Assembly: GCA_964478075.1 (NCBI GenBank)
Contig: CAYZGO010000001.1
Location: forward strand, 62,001-126,000
Origin: DAOUEX01 sp034430235
GTDB lineage: Bacteria > Chloroflexota > Anaerolineae > UBA2200
Direction: 5' to 3'
DNA length: 64,000 nt
Shown here: piece after piece, positions 9,034 through 18,350 of the stretch
Layout: every line of letters starts with the position of its first letter
Numbering within the stretch: the first letter of the stretch is position 1
The notes under the pieces: generated by a model
What the model saw: only the letters and a program-made list of their open reading frames with translations
What the model was told of the DNA's origin: nothing
Database searches by the model: none
Position numbers and translations under genes: made by a program

Positions 9034-9603
9034 CTAGCCAACAATGATGTCATTCAGGCGTCTCTTGGGCACGTGGTGCACGCCATCACTGTCGCGCCAG
9101 TATCTTATGTCACCATCAGGCCCAACGCCCTCGATGACCACGGTTTCCTTGGGCTTGCCCAGAGCCAGCACAAGGAGTATTTCATAGCGTACTGGGATCT
9201 TCAGAGCTTTGCGCAGGCCCTCTCTCTGCACTGACCCGATAATGCAACCGCCCAAACCCTTCTCCGTCGCGCCAAGGAGAATGCTTTGCGCGGCTATGCC
9301 GTGATCACACCCAAAAGACTGCTTTATCTCCCTATCCCCGAGGATGATGATATAGGCCGATGGCCTCTCCCCTTCGCTCGGCCCGGGCCAGCCCTTGAGA
9401 TAGCCAGCCCAACCAAGATATGGAAATATCAAAGCATTCTTCTCAGGAGCGCACGAGAGAATGTATTTCAGCGGTTGCTTGTTGGCTGCTGAGGCAGAGA
9501 GCCTCGCCAGATCAACAAGCTCCCTCAACGTCTCCAGCTCCACAGCAACATCTTGATGGAATCTTCGATAGCTCCTGTTCCTCTGTATCAAGTCTTTTAT
9601 CAT
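9034..9603 (-). CDS. Nitroreductase family protein
   Basis: The start ATG at 9603 has GAGGTGG upstream; about 189 residues. The N-terminus RNRSYRRFHQ is the FMN-binding Arg-rich motif of nitroreductases. LARLSASAANKQPLKYIL matches the A-P-S-A-x-N-x-Q-P segment. LLGATEKGLGGCIIGSV near residue 125 is the second conserved block. Such enzymes are homodimeric FMN proteins that reduce nitro compounds, quinones or related acceptors with NAD(P)H. The start codon overlaps the stop of an upstream zinc-ribbon frame (ATGA), showing translational coupling. Confidence 0.85.
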   Translation of the reverse strand: MIKDLIQRNRSYRRFHQDVAVELETLRELVDLARLSASAANKQPLKYILSCAPEKNALIFPYLGWAGYLKGWPGPSEGERPSAYIIILGDREIKQSFGCDHGIAAQSILLGATEKGLGGCIIGSVQREGLRKALKIPVRYEILLVLALGKPKETVVIEGVGPDGDIRYWRDSDGVHHVPKRRLNDIIVG

Positions 9604-9875
9604 CTGCACCACCTCGCGAAGTATTCCTTGCACTTGGTAGACAAAGTCCGCCTCTGGAGTGCCATGATCCGCCTCAAGACGCCGGAAAGAAAGGCCCTGA
9701 CTAGACTGAGATCCTCCGTCTCGGCTCGAATGACCTCCGCCATCTCAGACACGCAGCTGCGACAGACAAAGGTTCAGGCGCGGCGTTTACCCCTGTCATA
9801 GACGGCGATCTCCTGTCCTTCAGGAATCGCGGTGCCACACGTCGCACACTTGGACAATCTGCTTCTTCCCCCCAT
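9600..9875 (-). pseudogene. Zinc-ribbon protein interrupted by an in-frame TGA
   Basis: An ATG at 9875 opens a frame MGGRSRLSKCATCGTAI, giving the first CxxC. After 33 codons it meets TGA (9776-9774), then continues without further stops through TFVCRSC (second CxxC) and a helical tail to a TGA at 9602-9600 that overlaps the nitroreductase ATG. The two halves of a four-cysteine zinc finger lie on either side of the stop, and the coupling to the next gene is preserved. The frame was therefore coding until recently or the stop is an assembly error. Readthrough is possible but unsupported. Confidence 0.6.
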
Positions 9876-9890
9876 TGCCAGCAACGCCCG

Positions 9891-10565
9891 TCAATCAAAG
9901 TCTACATCCGGCGATTCCTGACGAGAAGCAATGCCGGCTGCTACCTCCTTCCACAGCCGCTCGTAGAGCTCAGGTTGCTCAGCACGGAAAGCAGCGAGCA
10001 TATTCCGCAGCGGAGTCGCCTCTGGCCGCAGCGTCAGGGTCCGCTCACAGTTGGGCATCAGCTTCTTCCCCATGATCTTGGCGATTCCGCGGCGCTCCTG
10101 GTCCACAAAGTAGCCGAGGCCAAGGAGGTACCTCTGGCTGTCGCGGATGAGGTCGCCCCATGGGTCGCCAACGTCTGCGCCCCACAGGCGCCAGACGATG
10201 GAGCGAACGCCGTTGTTCTTGGGGTCTCCCCTGATGCTGCCCAGGATTTGCGCCTCGTGGCTGGCGAAGGGGCCCGCAGGCCCGCCAGACGCTGTCACCA
10301 GGACGAACTTGGACTTGATGATGCGCCCCTTCGTGCGCACGTCCAGGCCCAGGCGTCCCTGCCTTGCCAGGTAGACAAAGGCGGTAACGAGCATGGCATG
10401 GGCCAGGTCCTTTCTCTTCACCTTGACGTCACGGCAGGGCGACTTCTCGCTTGTTGTAAGCCGCGATTTGCCAGCGAACACGCCCTCCAACACGTCACCG
10501 AAAAGGTAGGCTAGAGCGCTAGGTGCCAGTGAGAAATCGTTCACGTCGTAATCCTTCACAAACAT
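9891..10565 (-). CDS. Conserved hypothetical protein
   Basis: A 224-residue soluble protein with no signal peptide or membrane segment and no motif I recognise. A helical hydrophobic core, AHAMLVTAFVYLARQGRLGLD, is followed by a basic strand RTKGRIIKSKFVLVTA. The C-terminal third is helical and charged, ending SPDVDFD. The overall look is of a helical domain with a winged-helix-like hairpin. It starts at ATG 10565 with GGGAGAG upstream, 15 bp before the zinc-ribbon gene, so they may share a transcript. Confidence 0.6.
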   Translation of the reverse strand: MFVKDYDVNDFSLAPSALAYLFGDVLEGVFAGKSRLTTSEKSPCRDVKVKRKDLAHAMLVTAFVYLARQGRLGLDVRTKGRIIKSKFVLVTASGGPAGPFASHEAQILGSIRGDPKNNGVRSIVWRLWGADVGDPWGDLIRDSQRYLLGLGYFVDQERRGIAKIMGKKLMPNCERTLTLRPEATPLRNMLAAFRAEQPELYERLWKEVAAGIASRQESPDVDFD

Positions 10566-10606
10566 GATGTTGGTGCTCTCCCGAGCCTTGGCTCAGGTGA
10601 TTATAG

Positions 10607-11576
10607 CTAGACTTGGCTGCCCGTCCAAGCGTCGCCGAATGAGTTCTCTTCGCCAATGTACGAGTACAAGCGGTCCATCGCCGGTGTCAGGACGGAGGTC
10701 GAACGGGCCAACGCCCTGAACTCGTCAGCGAGATGTTTCATCTCATCGCGGGCAGCGTTGGCATGCCCCGCAATCGCGATTTCAGCTACTTTGCTGTCGA
10801 ACACACGTCTCATCATGACTACGAGAATCGGCTGAGGTATCCATTCCAAAACCTTGAGTTTTGACGGCATGATGGGCACATCGAGCGCCCGCAGGACCCT
10901 CAAGCCCTCACGCACTGAGCGCACCATCAACACCAGTGCGTCGGGCATGCGCGACAGACGGTAATTGTCGCCCCCGGCCATGTACAGGGCGTTGGCGAGG
11001 GGGCTGACCAGCGCTACGTGGGCCTTGAGCCAGGTATCCATATTAGGACTGATGGTCACCGGGATCCCGGCACTCTTGAATGCCCTGGCGATCTCCTCCA
11101 ACCGTGGCGTGGTGTGCCCGTCCAATTCACCCATCGTGGTCAACAGCCGGTCGCGCCCCTTTCCGCCAATGTAGCGAACCACGTGCCCCTCCCGAACGCC
11201 CCCAGCACCCGGGAAGCCCAGCAGAACACGATCACGGCCCAGCGCATGGATCATCTCATCAGGGCCAGCGGCGTTGTTGCACATAAACAGGACGTTGGGC
11301 GTATGCTGGTTTGCAGCCAGCGCCGGCAGCACGGCAGCAATCTGATTCTTACGCATCAGCACGACCACCAGATCGTAAGCATCTTCTGGCCCAAGTCCTT
11401 CCACAACGTTGACGCGGGTGGTGGTGCGCTCCCCTGTCTGCACGTCCTCGAGCACAACGCCGTGCTCGAGGATGTCAGCCAGGCGCTGCCCCCGCGCCAG
11501 AATCGAGACGTCGTGCCCAGAGTCGTGCAGCGTACACACTGCCCAGTACCCCAGCACCATGAATCAGGATCTTCAT
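10607..11576 (-). pseudogene. Ketopantoate-reductase-like dehydrogenase, frameshifted near the N-terminus
   Basis: The main frame (10607-11560) has the ApbA/PanE fold: LHDSGHDVSILARG near the start, LVVVLMRKNQI, FMCNNAAGPDE, LGFPGAGG, and a helical C-terminal domain with the NMDTWLKAHVALVSPLANAL catalytic-lysine segment. Its apparent start lacks the dinucleotide-binding Gly motif. That motif, MKILIHGAGVLGSVYAA, is in another frame starting at the ATG at 11576. The frames switch near 11530-11540 at GCTGCACGACTC. A deletion between two CTGCACG copies would explain it. Family: NAD(P)H-dependent reduction of a 2-oxo acid; the substrate is uncertain. Confidence 0.7.
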
Positions 11577-11609
11577 CGCAACTCCTGAGCACGGCTACTG
11601 CCTTGCTGC

Positions 11610-12056
11610 TCAGTCATAAGACAGACGGGTTTTCTCATTCGCCATCGTTGGCTGTATGATCTCTTGCCACTCTGGCGACTCCCATGTCTTCAATACTCTG
11701 TGCACCTTCCAGTACTTCTGAGGGATGGGATGCGTGCCAATGACCACTTCTATCCCATATCTTGCCTGGATAAAGTCGCGAAAATAGGTGATGTACGGAC
11801 ACGGCGGGTATCCCACAATCAAACCTGTGGCAAGGTGAACGACCTGCACTCCATTCTTGACCATTTCCCCCGGAGCATATTCAATGTTCCCGCCAGGGCA
11901 ACCGCCGCAAGTAGCGTACCCAACCAGTTGCACCTCGCTGTCCCCATAAATGCTAAATGCTCCTTCTCTGTTATGCAGAGATCTCAGGCATTTGCCTCCA
12001 GCGCACATGCGGTAGCGGTCGCAGATAACGATTCCGATCCTGGTTCTGTCCTTCAT
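11610..12056 (-). CDS. CGGC domain-containing protein
   Basis: A 148-residue protein with the signature YATCGGCPGGNIEY near residue 48 and further cysteines at CDRYRMCAGGKC and YPPCPY, a set that could bind a metal or cluster. The domain is named for this CGGC motif and its function is unknown; it is common in anaerobes. The ATG at 12056 has AGGAGGAG immediately upstream. It probably shares a transcript with the reductase-like gene downstream. Confidence 0.8.
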   Translation of the reverse strand: MKDRTRIGIVICDRYRMCAGGKCLRSLHNREGAFSIYGDSEVQLVGYATCGGCPGGNIEYAPGEMVKNGVQVVHLATGLIVGYPPCPYITYFRDFIQARYGIEVVIGTHPIPQKYWKVHRVLKTWESPEWQEIIQPTMANEKTRLSYD

Positions 12057-12517
12057 TTCTCCTCCTCCCCAAGGTTGAGCAGTTGGGGCATCTCACTGCC
12101 CTCAAGCTCATTGGTCCGCATCTCTTGCTTGACCTTCTACAGCAGAAAGTATACCACAAAAACGTACTTTCCAATAGTAGCCGCTTCGCTGGGTGTAGTC
12201 CACGTTGGGGGCAACTTTCTAGTGGATGACTTCACACAGCTCGTTCCAGCGCTACCCAGGCAACTCAGTCCACTGCAACAGAATGACCTGAGCACCTTCG
12301 CGGCGGCGTCAAAGACGCAATAGTCGCCGTCTCCAGCCAGTGCGCGTCGTTGGCCACATGCCTGCCATGCGACGCGGACTCTCGTCCGCTTAGAGCGTAT
12401 GTCGGAATGGATGCTCTTGTGCGTGGGCTGGTGGTGGTCTGCACGTACAGACACAACGAGACCCGCTTGACTTGGCCTTCATAGGCTCAAGGGAGACCGC
12501 TGTGCTATCGTCGGCAA
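12057..12517. other. Intergenic region, nothing recognised
   Basis: About 460 bp between the CGGC gene and the end of the peptide cassette. Possible frames have no ribosome sites or recognisable motifs. A TATACT with TTGGAA 15 bp upstream near 12150-12180 could be a weak promoter for the CGGC gene. Confidence 0.4.
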
Positions 12518-13756
12518 TCAGGCTGATGCTAGCCAGTCAACAAGGGCATTTGCCCTGTTCTCTCGCTCGGCCGCAGCTATCATTTCTTTGTCGCGGCGCA
12601 ACAGCCGCCATCCGGCTTGCCATGCAGCCCGACCATACCGAAGGAGGAGGTACTTCAGACGCAAGGGGTAGTAGAGATAGATCCGCTTGGAGACACTGGA
12701 CACGGGGTACAGTTTCGCCAGGTCTTCACGAGGGGGGAAAACAGTCTTCAGAAGGGTGGCCAACTTGGGCCCACCAGCGCCCCACAGCCGAGCCACCTCG
12801 TGGTGCACTGACACAGTCTCGCCTGGCCGTGAGAAGATGCGTTCCTTGGCCCACGCTGCGAACCTCGGATCAAGGTCAGTCGGTTCAAGAGCCTTCAACA
12901 CATCATCCGGCACGGGCGCCGCCAACAACTGCCTCGCCAGATGGAGCGTGAGATAGGCACACTTGCCCGCGCCCCAGTGGCGGGCACGCAGCCCTACTTC
13001 TTCCCAGTCCATTTCGGCCTGGTAGTATTGAAGGGTTGCAGAGATGTCGCAAAAGGGCACTAGCCCAAGGGCGAAGCGGTGCTGAAACGACGCATGCAGG
13101 GACACGTGCAGCAGCAAGTCCTCAGGAGACAACACCAGGGGCTTGACACCGGCAATCACGGTCGGTCGCGCTCTGCTCCACAGTCCATCCACGTCAATCC
13201 TGAAGGGACTGGTTGGGCGCGCGATGCTCCAGTGAATCTCGATGCAGGTGGCACCAGGTTTCACAAAAGGAGGCAAGTGGGCCTGCTTTGCCCCCACACT
13301 CTGCCACGAGGAGTAGCCGATCTCCAGCATTCTGTCAGCCGCTCTCGACAGGTCCATCCTTCTGACCAGAAGATCTATGTCACTCATCGGCCTGAGGGCT
13401 GCATTGCCGTAGACGACTTCCGCCAGGTGCGCCCCCTTTAGTGCAATGACCGGAATGTCGTCGGCCTGCAGCGCCGTCACCACTTGTTCAAGTTCGTGGC
13501 CCAGCCGCATGCTTCTGGCAGCACTGCCGAGATATGCTTCTCGCAACGCCTGCAAGATACCGGCCGGAATACCTGTGCCTGGACCGAGTCTCTTTAGGCG
13601 CTGGTAGAGCAAAGGAGCGAGGCGATGCCTGGCCGACTGCTCAATGAGCCTATCCCAATCAGCAGTTGACAGCCGTGCGAGCCTCGCAGTTCTTGTGTCG
13701 TCAGCTCCTGCAGCCAGGCAGCAGAGCAGCACCTCGGCTTCTGCTTGTTGATCCAT
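12518..13756 (-). CDS. Nucleotidyltransferase family protein (PF14907 type) of the peptide cassette
   Basis: A 412-residue protein. The nucleotidyltransferase core is clear: VIALKGAHLAEVVYG (residues about 100-115), then the metal-binding LRPMSDIDLLV, and later CIEIHWSI and a helical LVLSPEDLLLHVSLHASFQH segment. PF14907 proteins recur in peptide (RiPP) clusters, including lasso-peptide loci that also carry an HPr-kinase-like gene. They are thought to transfer nucleotides or tailor the peptide; chemistry is unproven here. It is the last gene of the cassette, 38 bp after the ABC exporter. Confidence 0.8.
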   Translation of the reverse strand: MDQQAEAEVLLCCLAAGADDTRTARLARLSTADWDRLIEQSARHRLAPLLYQRLKRLGPGTGIPAGILQALREAYLGSAARSMRLGHELEQVVTALQADDIPVIALKGAHLAEVVYGNAALRPMSDIDLLVRRMDLSRAADRMLEIGYSSWQSVGAKQAHLPPFVKPGATCIEIHWSIARPTSPFRIDVDGLWSRARPTVIAGVKPLVLSPEDLLLHVSLHASFQHRFALGLVPFCDISATLQYYQAEMDWEEVGLRARHWGAGKCAYLTLHLARQLLAAPVPDDVLKALEPTDLDPRFAAWAKERIFSRPGETVSVHHEVARLWGAGGPKLATLLKTVFPPREDLAKLYPVSSVSKRIYLYYPLRLKYLLLRYGRAAWQAGWRLLRRDKEMIAAAERENRANALVDWLASA

Positions 13757-13794
13757 CCGACTGCCTCAGACCAGAATGAGAATTCGCCACAAGA

Positions 13795-15636
13795 TCAAGT
13801 CCTGGAGCCCTGAGCCGGGTCCGTGGGGACAATGATCTGCTGGTTGGCGACCAGCGAACGATAGTACTCGTTGCCCTCCAGGAGTTCCTGGTGCGTGCCC
13901 ATCGCGATCAGCCGCTTCTCGTTGAGCAGCAAGATGCGGTCCGCGTTCTGGATGGTGGACAGCCGGTGCGCCACCACAAACAGGGTCTTGTCCCGGATCA
14001 GCGTTGGCAGCGCGTCAAAGATGGACCTTTCCACCAGGCTGTCCAACGCAGACGTGGGCTCGTCCAGCACCAGAATGTCAGGCTCCTTGATCAGTGCCCG
14101 GGCGATAGCCAGGCGCTGCTTTTGCCCTTCCGACAGGTTGACACCGCGTTCACCGACCAGGGAGTCGTACCCCTGCGGCAGGCCGGCGATGAACTCGTGG
14201 ATGCCAGCGATCGTTGCGGCCCGAACGACCTGTTCCTCGCTGGCCTCGGGATTCCCATAGCGCAAGTTGTCGCTGATCGTCCCGGAGAGCAGCAGCGTGC
14301 TCTGCGACACGTAGCCGATGCGGCGGCGGAGGGAACCCACCTCGTACTCGGAGCCCGGCCGGCCATCGAACCAGATCTCGCCCTGGGTCGGTTTGTAGAA
14401 GCGCAGGATGAGGCTCACCAGCGTGGTCTTGCCCACGCCGCTGGGACCCACGATGGCCACGTGCTCTCCGGGCTGAATGAGACACGACACGTCCTGCAGC
14501 ACCGGTTCACGGCCATCGTAGGAGAAGGACACATTCCTGAACTCGATCTCGCCGCTGAGCTGCTCGACCCGCTCGCCAGTATCCAGGTTCTCTTCCGGGA
14601 CGATGTCAAAGAGGGCCGAGACCCGCTCCAGCGCCGCCAATGCGTTTTGCAGTTGCAGGTTGGCTGAAGCCAGGAATTGCGCCGGACCGTACACGTACCC
14701 CAGGTAGGCCTGGAAAGCCAGCAATGACCCCAGGCTCCACTGGCCGACGATCACCTCGTAAGCACCGACGACCAGCACCACGAGCTTGGCCACGTCGCCC
14801 AGTGCGCTGATGGTCAAGTTGGCGATTGAGCCGACCGCCACCCGCTCCAACGAGATCTGAAATGCGGTGCGCAGCTCGGACATAATACGATCCACCTCGC
14901 GCCTCTCGGATACAAAGGCCTTGATCAGCGAGGTGGCGGACAGCGACTCCTGCATGCGGCGTGAGACGTGGGCTTGTTGCTCCATGCCCTGATGGCTCAA
15001 GACACGAATCTTGCGCGAGAAGTACCGCACGCCGATCACCAGGCCAGGGAGAATGACCAGGGCCACGATGGCCAGCTTCGCCTCCAGGTAGAACAGCAGG
15101 GCCACCCCGCCCAGGAAGCGCAGGACGTTGCTGACAATGTAGACCAGGGTGCTGGAAAAGAACCAGCGCAGCCTCCCCACGTCGGACAGCAGGCGCGACA
15201 TCAGGTAACCGACCTCCTTCTCGTCGAAAAAGGACTTGGGGAAGTGCAGGGTGCGGTCGAGGAGATCTCGCTGGATGTCGAGGAGGACCGTTTGCTCGAA
15301 GCGCGCAAAGTAGAACTGCTGCAGGAGGCTAATCAGCATTCCTATCACTTTGACGCCGGCCAGCAGCAAGACGGCCCCGGCCAGCAGGTCCAGTTGCCGG
15401 CTCAGGATGACGTCGTCAATCAGGTAGCGATTGATGAGCGGGGTGGGAAAACCAAGCACAGAGGTAAGAAGAATGGCGAGAGCGCCCAGAGCGCCCTTGC
15501 GCCAGTGCCGTGCCACAAAAGGTCGCAGATTCCGGAGGTTGGCCCTCGCGTCGGCATAGCCACTGTCGCCGGCAATGCGGTCCTCCGGCAGCCTCCGGGA
15601 GAGCCCTCGTTTCAGATAGCTGAACCAGGTATTCAT
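13795..15636 (-). CDS. ABC transporter with fused permease and ATPase domains (peptide exporter)
   Basis: A 613-residue half-transporter. Six membrane helices lie in about residues 45-330 and the nucleotide-binding domain in 355-595. Walker A is VGPSGVGKTT, the signature is LSEGQKQRLAIARAL, Walker B is ILVLDEPTSA, and the H-loop is VVAHRLST. No C39 peptidase domain is fused at the N-terminus, so leader removal must be done by another protein; the S26-type protease encoded 158 bp upstream is the obvious candidate. It probably acts as a homodimer exporting the mature peptide. Confidence 0.9.
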   Translation of the reverse strand: MNTWFSYLKRGLSRRLPEDRIAGDSGYADARANLRNLRPFVARHWRKGALGALAILLTSVLGFPTPLINRYLIDDVILSRQLDLLAGAVLLLAGVKVIGMLISLLQQFYFARFEQTVLLDIQRDLLDRTLHFPKSFFDEKEVGYLMSRLLSDVGRLRWFFSSTLVYIVSNVLRFLGGVALLFYLEAKLAIVALVILPGLVIGVRYFSRKIRVLSHQGMEQQAHVSRRMQESLSATSLIKAFVSERREVDRIMSELRTAFQISLERVAVGSIANLTISALGDVAKLVVLVVGAYEVIVGQWSLGSLLAFQAYLGYVYGPAQFLASANLQLQNALAALERVSALFDIVPEENLDTGERVEQLSGEIEFRNVSFSYDGREPVLQDVSCLIQPGEHVAIVGPSGVGKTTLVSLILRFYKPTQGEIWFDGRPGSEYEVGSLRRRIGYVSQSTLLLSGTISDNLRYGNPEASEEQVVRAATIAGIHEFIAGLPQGYDSLVGERGVNLSEGQKQRLAIARALIKEPDILVLDEPTSALDSLVERSIFDALPTLIRDKTLFVVAHRLSTIQNADRILLLNEKRLIAMGTHQELLEGNEYYRSLVANQQIIVPTDPAQGSRT

Positions 15637-15794
15637 GCCTTACTCTGCGGGTGTATCTTCAAGTCGGGAGGAGAACAGACCTCCGTCCTGTGTGCGCCGG
15701 TTTGGCCCGCCAAATGCACTGAGCAAAGCGCTTCCTGAGCCCCAGATAGGCACAACACAGATCTCAGATGTCCTGGCTCGCAATGCTCCAAGTT

Positions 15795-16409
15795 CTATGC
15801 GCGACCTTGCCCTGCACCGTCCGGCGGGGGAATGACCAGGTCATACGGCTTCTGACAGTCGAACCGCCGCTTCTCCGGCCACCAACGCGCCACCGTCCGC
15901 CCGCCGCATACGTACTTGACCAGCGGGCCGTTCTCGGTTGCCAGACGTATCTTCATGACCCTCGGCCGCCACAGCCGGAACATCAGGCCGCTGTTGCGCA
16001 GCCAGCGATACGGCCTGCGGCCCACACGGGTGATCATTCTCCAGACTGGATGCCGCGCGTGGAGAACCCAGGCGCGCAGCAGGCCCAACCTCCCGCCGCG
16101 CACAAGGCGGATTCTACCGCCGCGCTCGACGTGCGTCACCTGCCCCAACAGGTTGTCTGCGGTCACCAGGCTTGTGTCGGCGCGGGGGCTATTGTCCCCC
16201 TGCGCGACCAGCCCACCGGGCACCGCGGCCACTACCCGGTGCACCAGCTCTTCCCCGTTGTCCTGGTGATTGGGCCTTCGATACACCACGACGTCACCTG
16301 GGCGCACGTCGGCCAGGGCCGCAGGGCTCACGGTCAGGCAATCGCCAGGGCGGAACGTGCCTCCCATGCTGCGGCCATGGTAGAAGCGGGTGCTATCCTT
16401 ATCTGGCAT
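15795..16409 (-). CDS. S24/S26 signal-peptidase-like protease, candidate leader peptidase
   Basis: A 204-residue protein. HGRSMGGTFRPGDCL places the nucleophile at S14 in the usual S-M context. LVHRVVAAV puts a histidine at position 57 where bacterial type I enzymes have lysine, and AQGDNS at 69-74 supplies D72; this is the Ser-His pattern of archaeal/ER-type signal peptidases. No membrane anchor is apparent. The ATG at 16409 directly follows the TAG of the kinase gene at 16412-16410, so they are coupled. A truncated copy with an almost identical N-terminus lies at 18243-18350. A role in cutting the peptide leader is inferred from position. Confidence 0.8.
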   Translation of the reverse strand: MPDKDSTRFYHGRSMGGTFRPGDCLTVSPAALADVRPGDVVVYRRPNHQDNGEELVHRVVAAVPGGLVAQGDNSPRADTSLVTADNLLGQVTHVERGGRIRLVRGGRLGLLRAWVLHARHPVWRMITRVGRRPYRWLRNSGLMFRLWRPRVMKIRLATENGPLVKYVCGGRTVARWWPEKRRFDCQKPYDLVIPPPDGAGQGRA

Positions 16410-17324
16410 CTATCTCACCACCGCCGCGTCTAAGGCGTCCCAGTCTACGTAATCCTTTTTGAAAAGCATCCGATACACGGGCGCCTGGTGGCAGGCCTCA
16501 TAGAGAACCTCGAAGGCTCGTAGCCTGAGGTCTTTGGGCAGTACACCCCAGCGATGCATATGCTCGTTCCAAAGGAATTGTAGGATGTCCCGTGGTTTAG
16601 CGCGTACCAGTTCGAATCCTGACGCTTTCTCCAGCAGCAACAAAGCACCTATTTGGGCCCGCTGGGGACCGCCAGTAATTGGCCCCAAGGGAGTTGCGTG
16701 AGCGATGACAACATTGTTCTCGGCGCGCAGGATGATCTGATCGTCGTTCAGGACGGACAGCCTGCTCAAACGCTGCACCACTGCTGTCTTTCCCCCCCCA
16801 TCCGGAGCCAGGAACAGTGTTGCCCTCCCGTTGTAGATCACACCAGAGCCATGTATCATGACCGCGGAGAAACTGGTTAGGAAGGTAGACAGCACATTCC
16901 GAAAACCGGCCCGCACACCAGGTCCGGTAAAGTACCCCTTGATGTGAGGAGGGTAGAAGATGTCGAACTCGCAGCGGGCAAAATCGCGAATGATCACCTC
17001 TTTCCCAGCAATCTCAATGTTCACTCGCTCGGGCAGATCCAGGCAGCCGCGCAGTCTCGTGCGTATCTCCGGTACGCGAAGAATGGAGTTGTCCAGCCAG
17101 CGCTGCTGAAACCCTATGCTGGAACAGAGACGCTCGCGTTCTTGGGGATCTAGACAAGACAGTGTCGAGGAATTCGGGTCGAATTGCTGGATCCGTTGGC
17201 AAACGTCAGGCTTTACATCATCGATCCGAAACTCTTTGAAGGAATCGTTCTCAAGATGCCGAAGCCGGACATCTGACTCGGTCCGGAACGTGATTCCGGC
17301 AATTTGGTGGGTGACTATGTGCAT
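16410..17324 (-). CDS. HPr-kinase-like protein of the peptide cassette, copy 2
   Basis: Starting at ATG 17324 gives 304 residues, exactly the length of the paralogue at 18351-19265, and the N-termini align (MHIVTHQIAGITFRTESD). A P-loop LFLAPDGGGKTAVV lies near residue 180 after a helical GSGVIYNGR segment, followed by VLNDDQIIL, as in HprK/ScmC-like proteins. HPr-kinase homologues in lasso-peptide clusters phosphorylate the precursor peptide, which suggests peptide phosphorylation here; that is inference. The C-terminal FKKDYVDWDALDAAVVR is nearly identical in both copies. Confidence 0.8.
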   Translation of the reverse strand: MHIVTHQIAGITFRTESDVRLRHLENDSFKEFRIDDVKPDVCQRIQQFDPNSSTLSCLDPQERERLCSSIGFQQRWLDNSILRVPEIRTRLRGCLDLPERVNIEIAGKEVIIRDFARCEFDIFYPPHIKGYFTGPGVRAGFRNVLSTFLTSFSAVMIHGSGVIYNGRATLFLAPDGGGKTAVVQRLSRLSVLNDDQIILRAENNVVIAHATPLGPITGGPQRAQIGALLLLEKASGFELVRAKPRDILQFLWNEHMHRWGVLPKDLRLRAFEVLYEACHQAPVYRMLFKKDYVDWDALDAAVVR

Positions 17325-17756
17325 ATGGATACTGGCTGCCTCGGTTCTTCCACAGTGAAGTTCAGTCACTCCCGCGCACCCATGTGGGTTGCAGTCAGGA
17401 GATGCGCAATGGTGTAGCACGACGTCAATACTCCACGGAGTCAATTGGACAACTGAGGATTCTCAGCCACGCTATGCTCGATTTTCGGGTGGGCAAAATC
17501 GCGTCTCGTGATCCAATTGGCAGCTGCAAGTTCCAGTTGTACGGCTGTTTTAGCTGGGGTTCAAAGGTCCTGGTGGACCAGGCTCTCGACCGGCGTGACA
17601 CTCGGCCCTCCACATGCACGTGCGTGAGAACGCCTGTGCCCCGATTGCGCCTTCATCTTGCCAACCGGGCAGACGAAAAGGGGTAACAAGAATCGCCGAC
17701 GTGCTCAGCCCACGCTCTGACGAGGCAGGCAAAGCCCTGTTACTGGCTCGTGAGCA
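17325..17756. other. Spacer between precursor 2 and its kinase
   Basis: About 430 bp. An in-frame upstream extension of the kinase is possible, but it has no counterpart in copy 1. I see no gene or additional precursor core. Confidence 0.4.
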
Positions 17757-18011
17757 CTACAGGAATGAACCTGCGGTGCATCCCTGGGAGGCCTTGGCTC
17801 CGCTCGCACAGCCCCCCCTCTCAGGCGAGTAACCGGTAGGACTGCACGCGGCAGGATCTTGCTCGGGTTTCGAGCCGTCCGTGCACCAGAACGCAACCGG
17901 GCTGATTCCTGTCTCGCAAACTCCCAGCGGCTCTTGGCCACTCACGCTGAACGCCGACAGGTCTCTGGCCCGAGGTGGCTCGTACAACGGACGGGTATCT
18001 TTCCCAGTCAT
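17757..18011 (-). CDS. Cys-rich RiPP precursor peptide, copy 2
   Basis: 84 residues from the ATG at 18011, which has GAGAGG upstream. Residues 1-32 form a leader matching the other precursor at 26 of 32 positions (YEPPRARDLS, then SVSGQEPLG). The rest is a diverged core with cysteines at 32, 43, 56, 68 and 78. Each is followed by Gly two residues later (three for C56): CETG, CTDG, CSPTG, CASG, CTAG. The even spacing of 10-13 residues suggests repeated thioether or similar crosslinks installed by the radical SAM enzymes. A conserved leader with a variable core is the hallmark of RiPP precursors. No homologous family name is known to me. Confidence 0.8.
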   Translation of the reverse strand: MTGKDTRPLYEPPRARDLSAFSVSGQEPLGVCETGISPVAFWCTDGSKPEQDPAACSPTGYSPERGGCASGAKASQGCTAGSFL

Positions 18012-18024
18012 GCTTTCTTGCCTC

Positions 18025-18242
18025 TCACTCTAACATTCAAACAATCAAGACCGATCTCCGCCATTCGCCGGATGACTGCCCTTTCGTGATGGAGGGAAAA
18101 CGCCGAGCGCTTCCGCACGTACCCACGGTCGACGTGCTGACCGCCGTTACCACCAGCGTGGTACGTGGGGGTGATCTAACAGTGCCGACACGCCAGATTG
18201 CACGCCCCTGAAATATACAGGTACACCCAGATCAGCGGCGGG
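18025..18242 (-). pseudogene. Gutted copy of the radical SAM/SPASM gene
   Basis: 18128-18242 matches the 5' part of the intact gene (around 20825-20935, coding the CNLACKHC region) with scattered changes. 18025-18118 matches its 3' end (around 19835-19930). The central kilobase is missing and the joined piece has no usable frame. It sits just upstream of precursor 2, in the same relative place as the intact enzyme before precursor 1. It is therefore the relic of a duplicated enzyme gene. Confidence 0.8.
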
Positions 18243-18350
18243 ACCCACGTCGCCCAGGGCCGCAGGGCTCACGGTCAGGCAATCGCCGGGGCAGAAGGTG
18301 CCCCCCATGCTGCGGCCGCGGTAGAAGCGGGTGCTGTCCTCACCTGCCAT
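18243..18350 (-). pseudogene. 5' stub of a duplicated S26 protease gene
   Basis: Codons 1-36 (MAGEDSTRFYRGRSMGGTF, then CPGDCLTVSPAALGDVG) match the intact protease at 15795-16409. The sequence then breaks into the radical SAM relic. The stub directly follows kinase copy 1, just as the intact protease follows kinase copy 2. Confidence 0.85.

Noticed and set aside
9600..9875. Selenocysteine in the zinc-ribbon protein
   Set aside because: The TGA does not fall on a cysteine position; both CxxC pairs are already complete.
12137..12454. A possible 105-residue gene between the CGGC gene and the cassette
   Set aside because: No ribosome site, no motif, and Arg/Ser-rich composition typical of a non-coding frame.
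17325..17444. Longer N-terminus for kinase copy 2
   Set aside because: The extra 40 residues have no counterpart in copy 1; starting at 17324 gives exactly the same length (304) as the paralogue.
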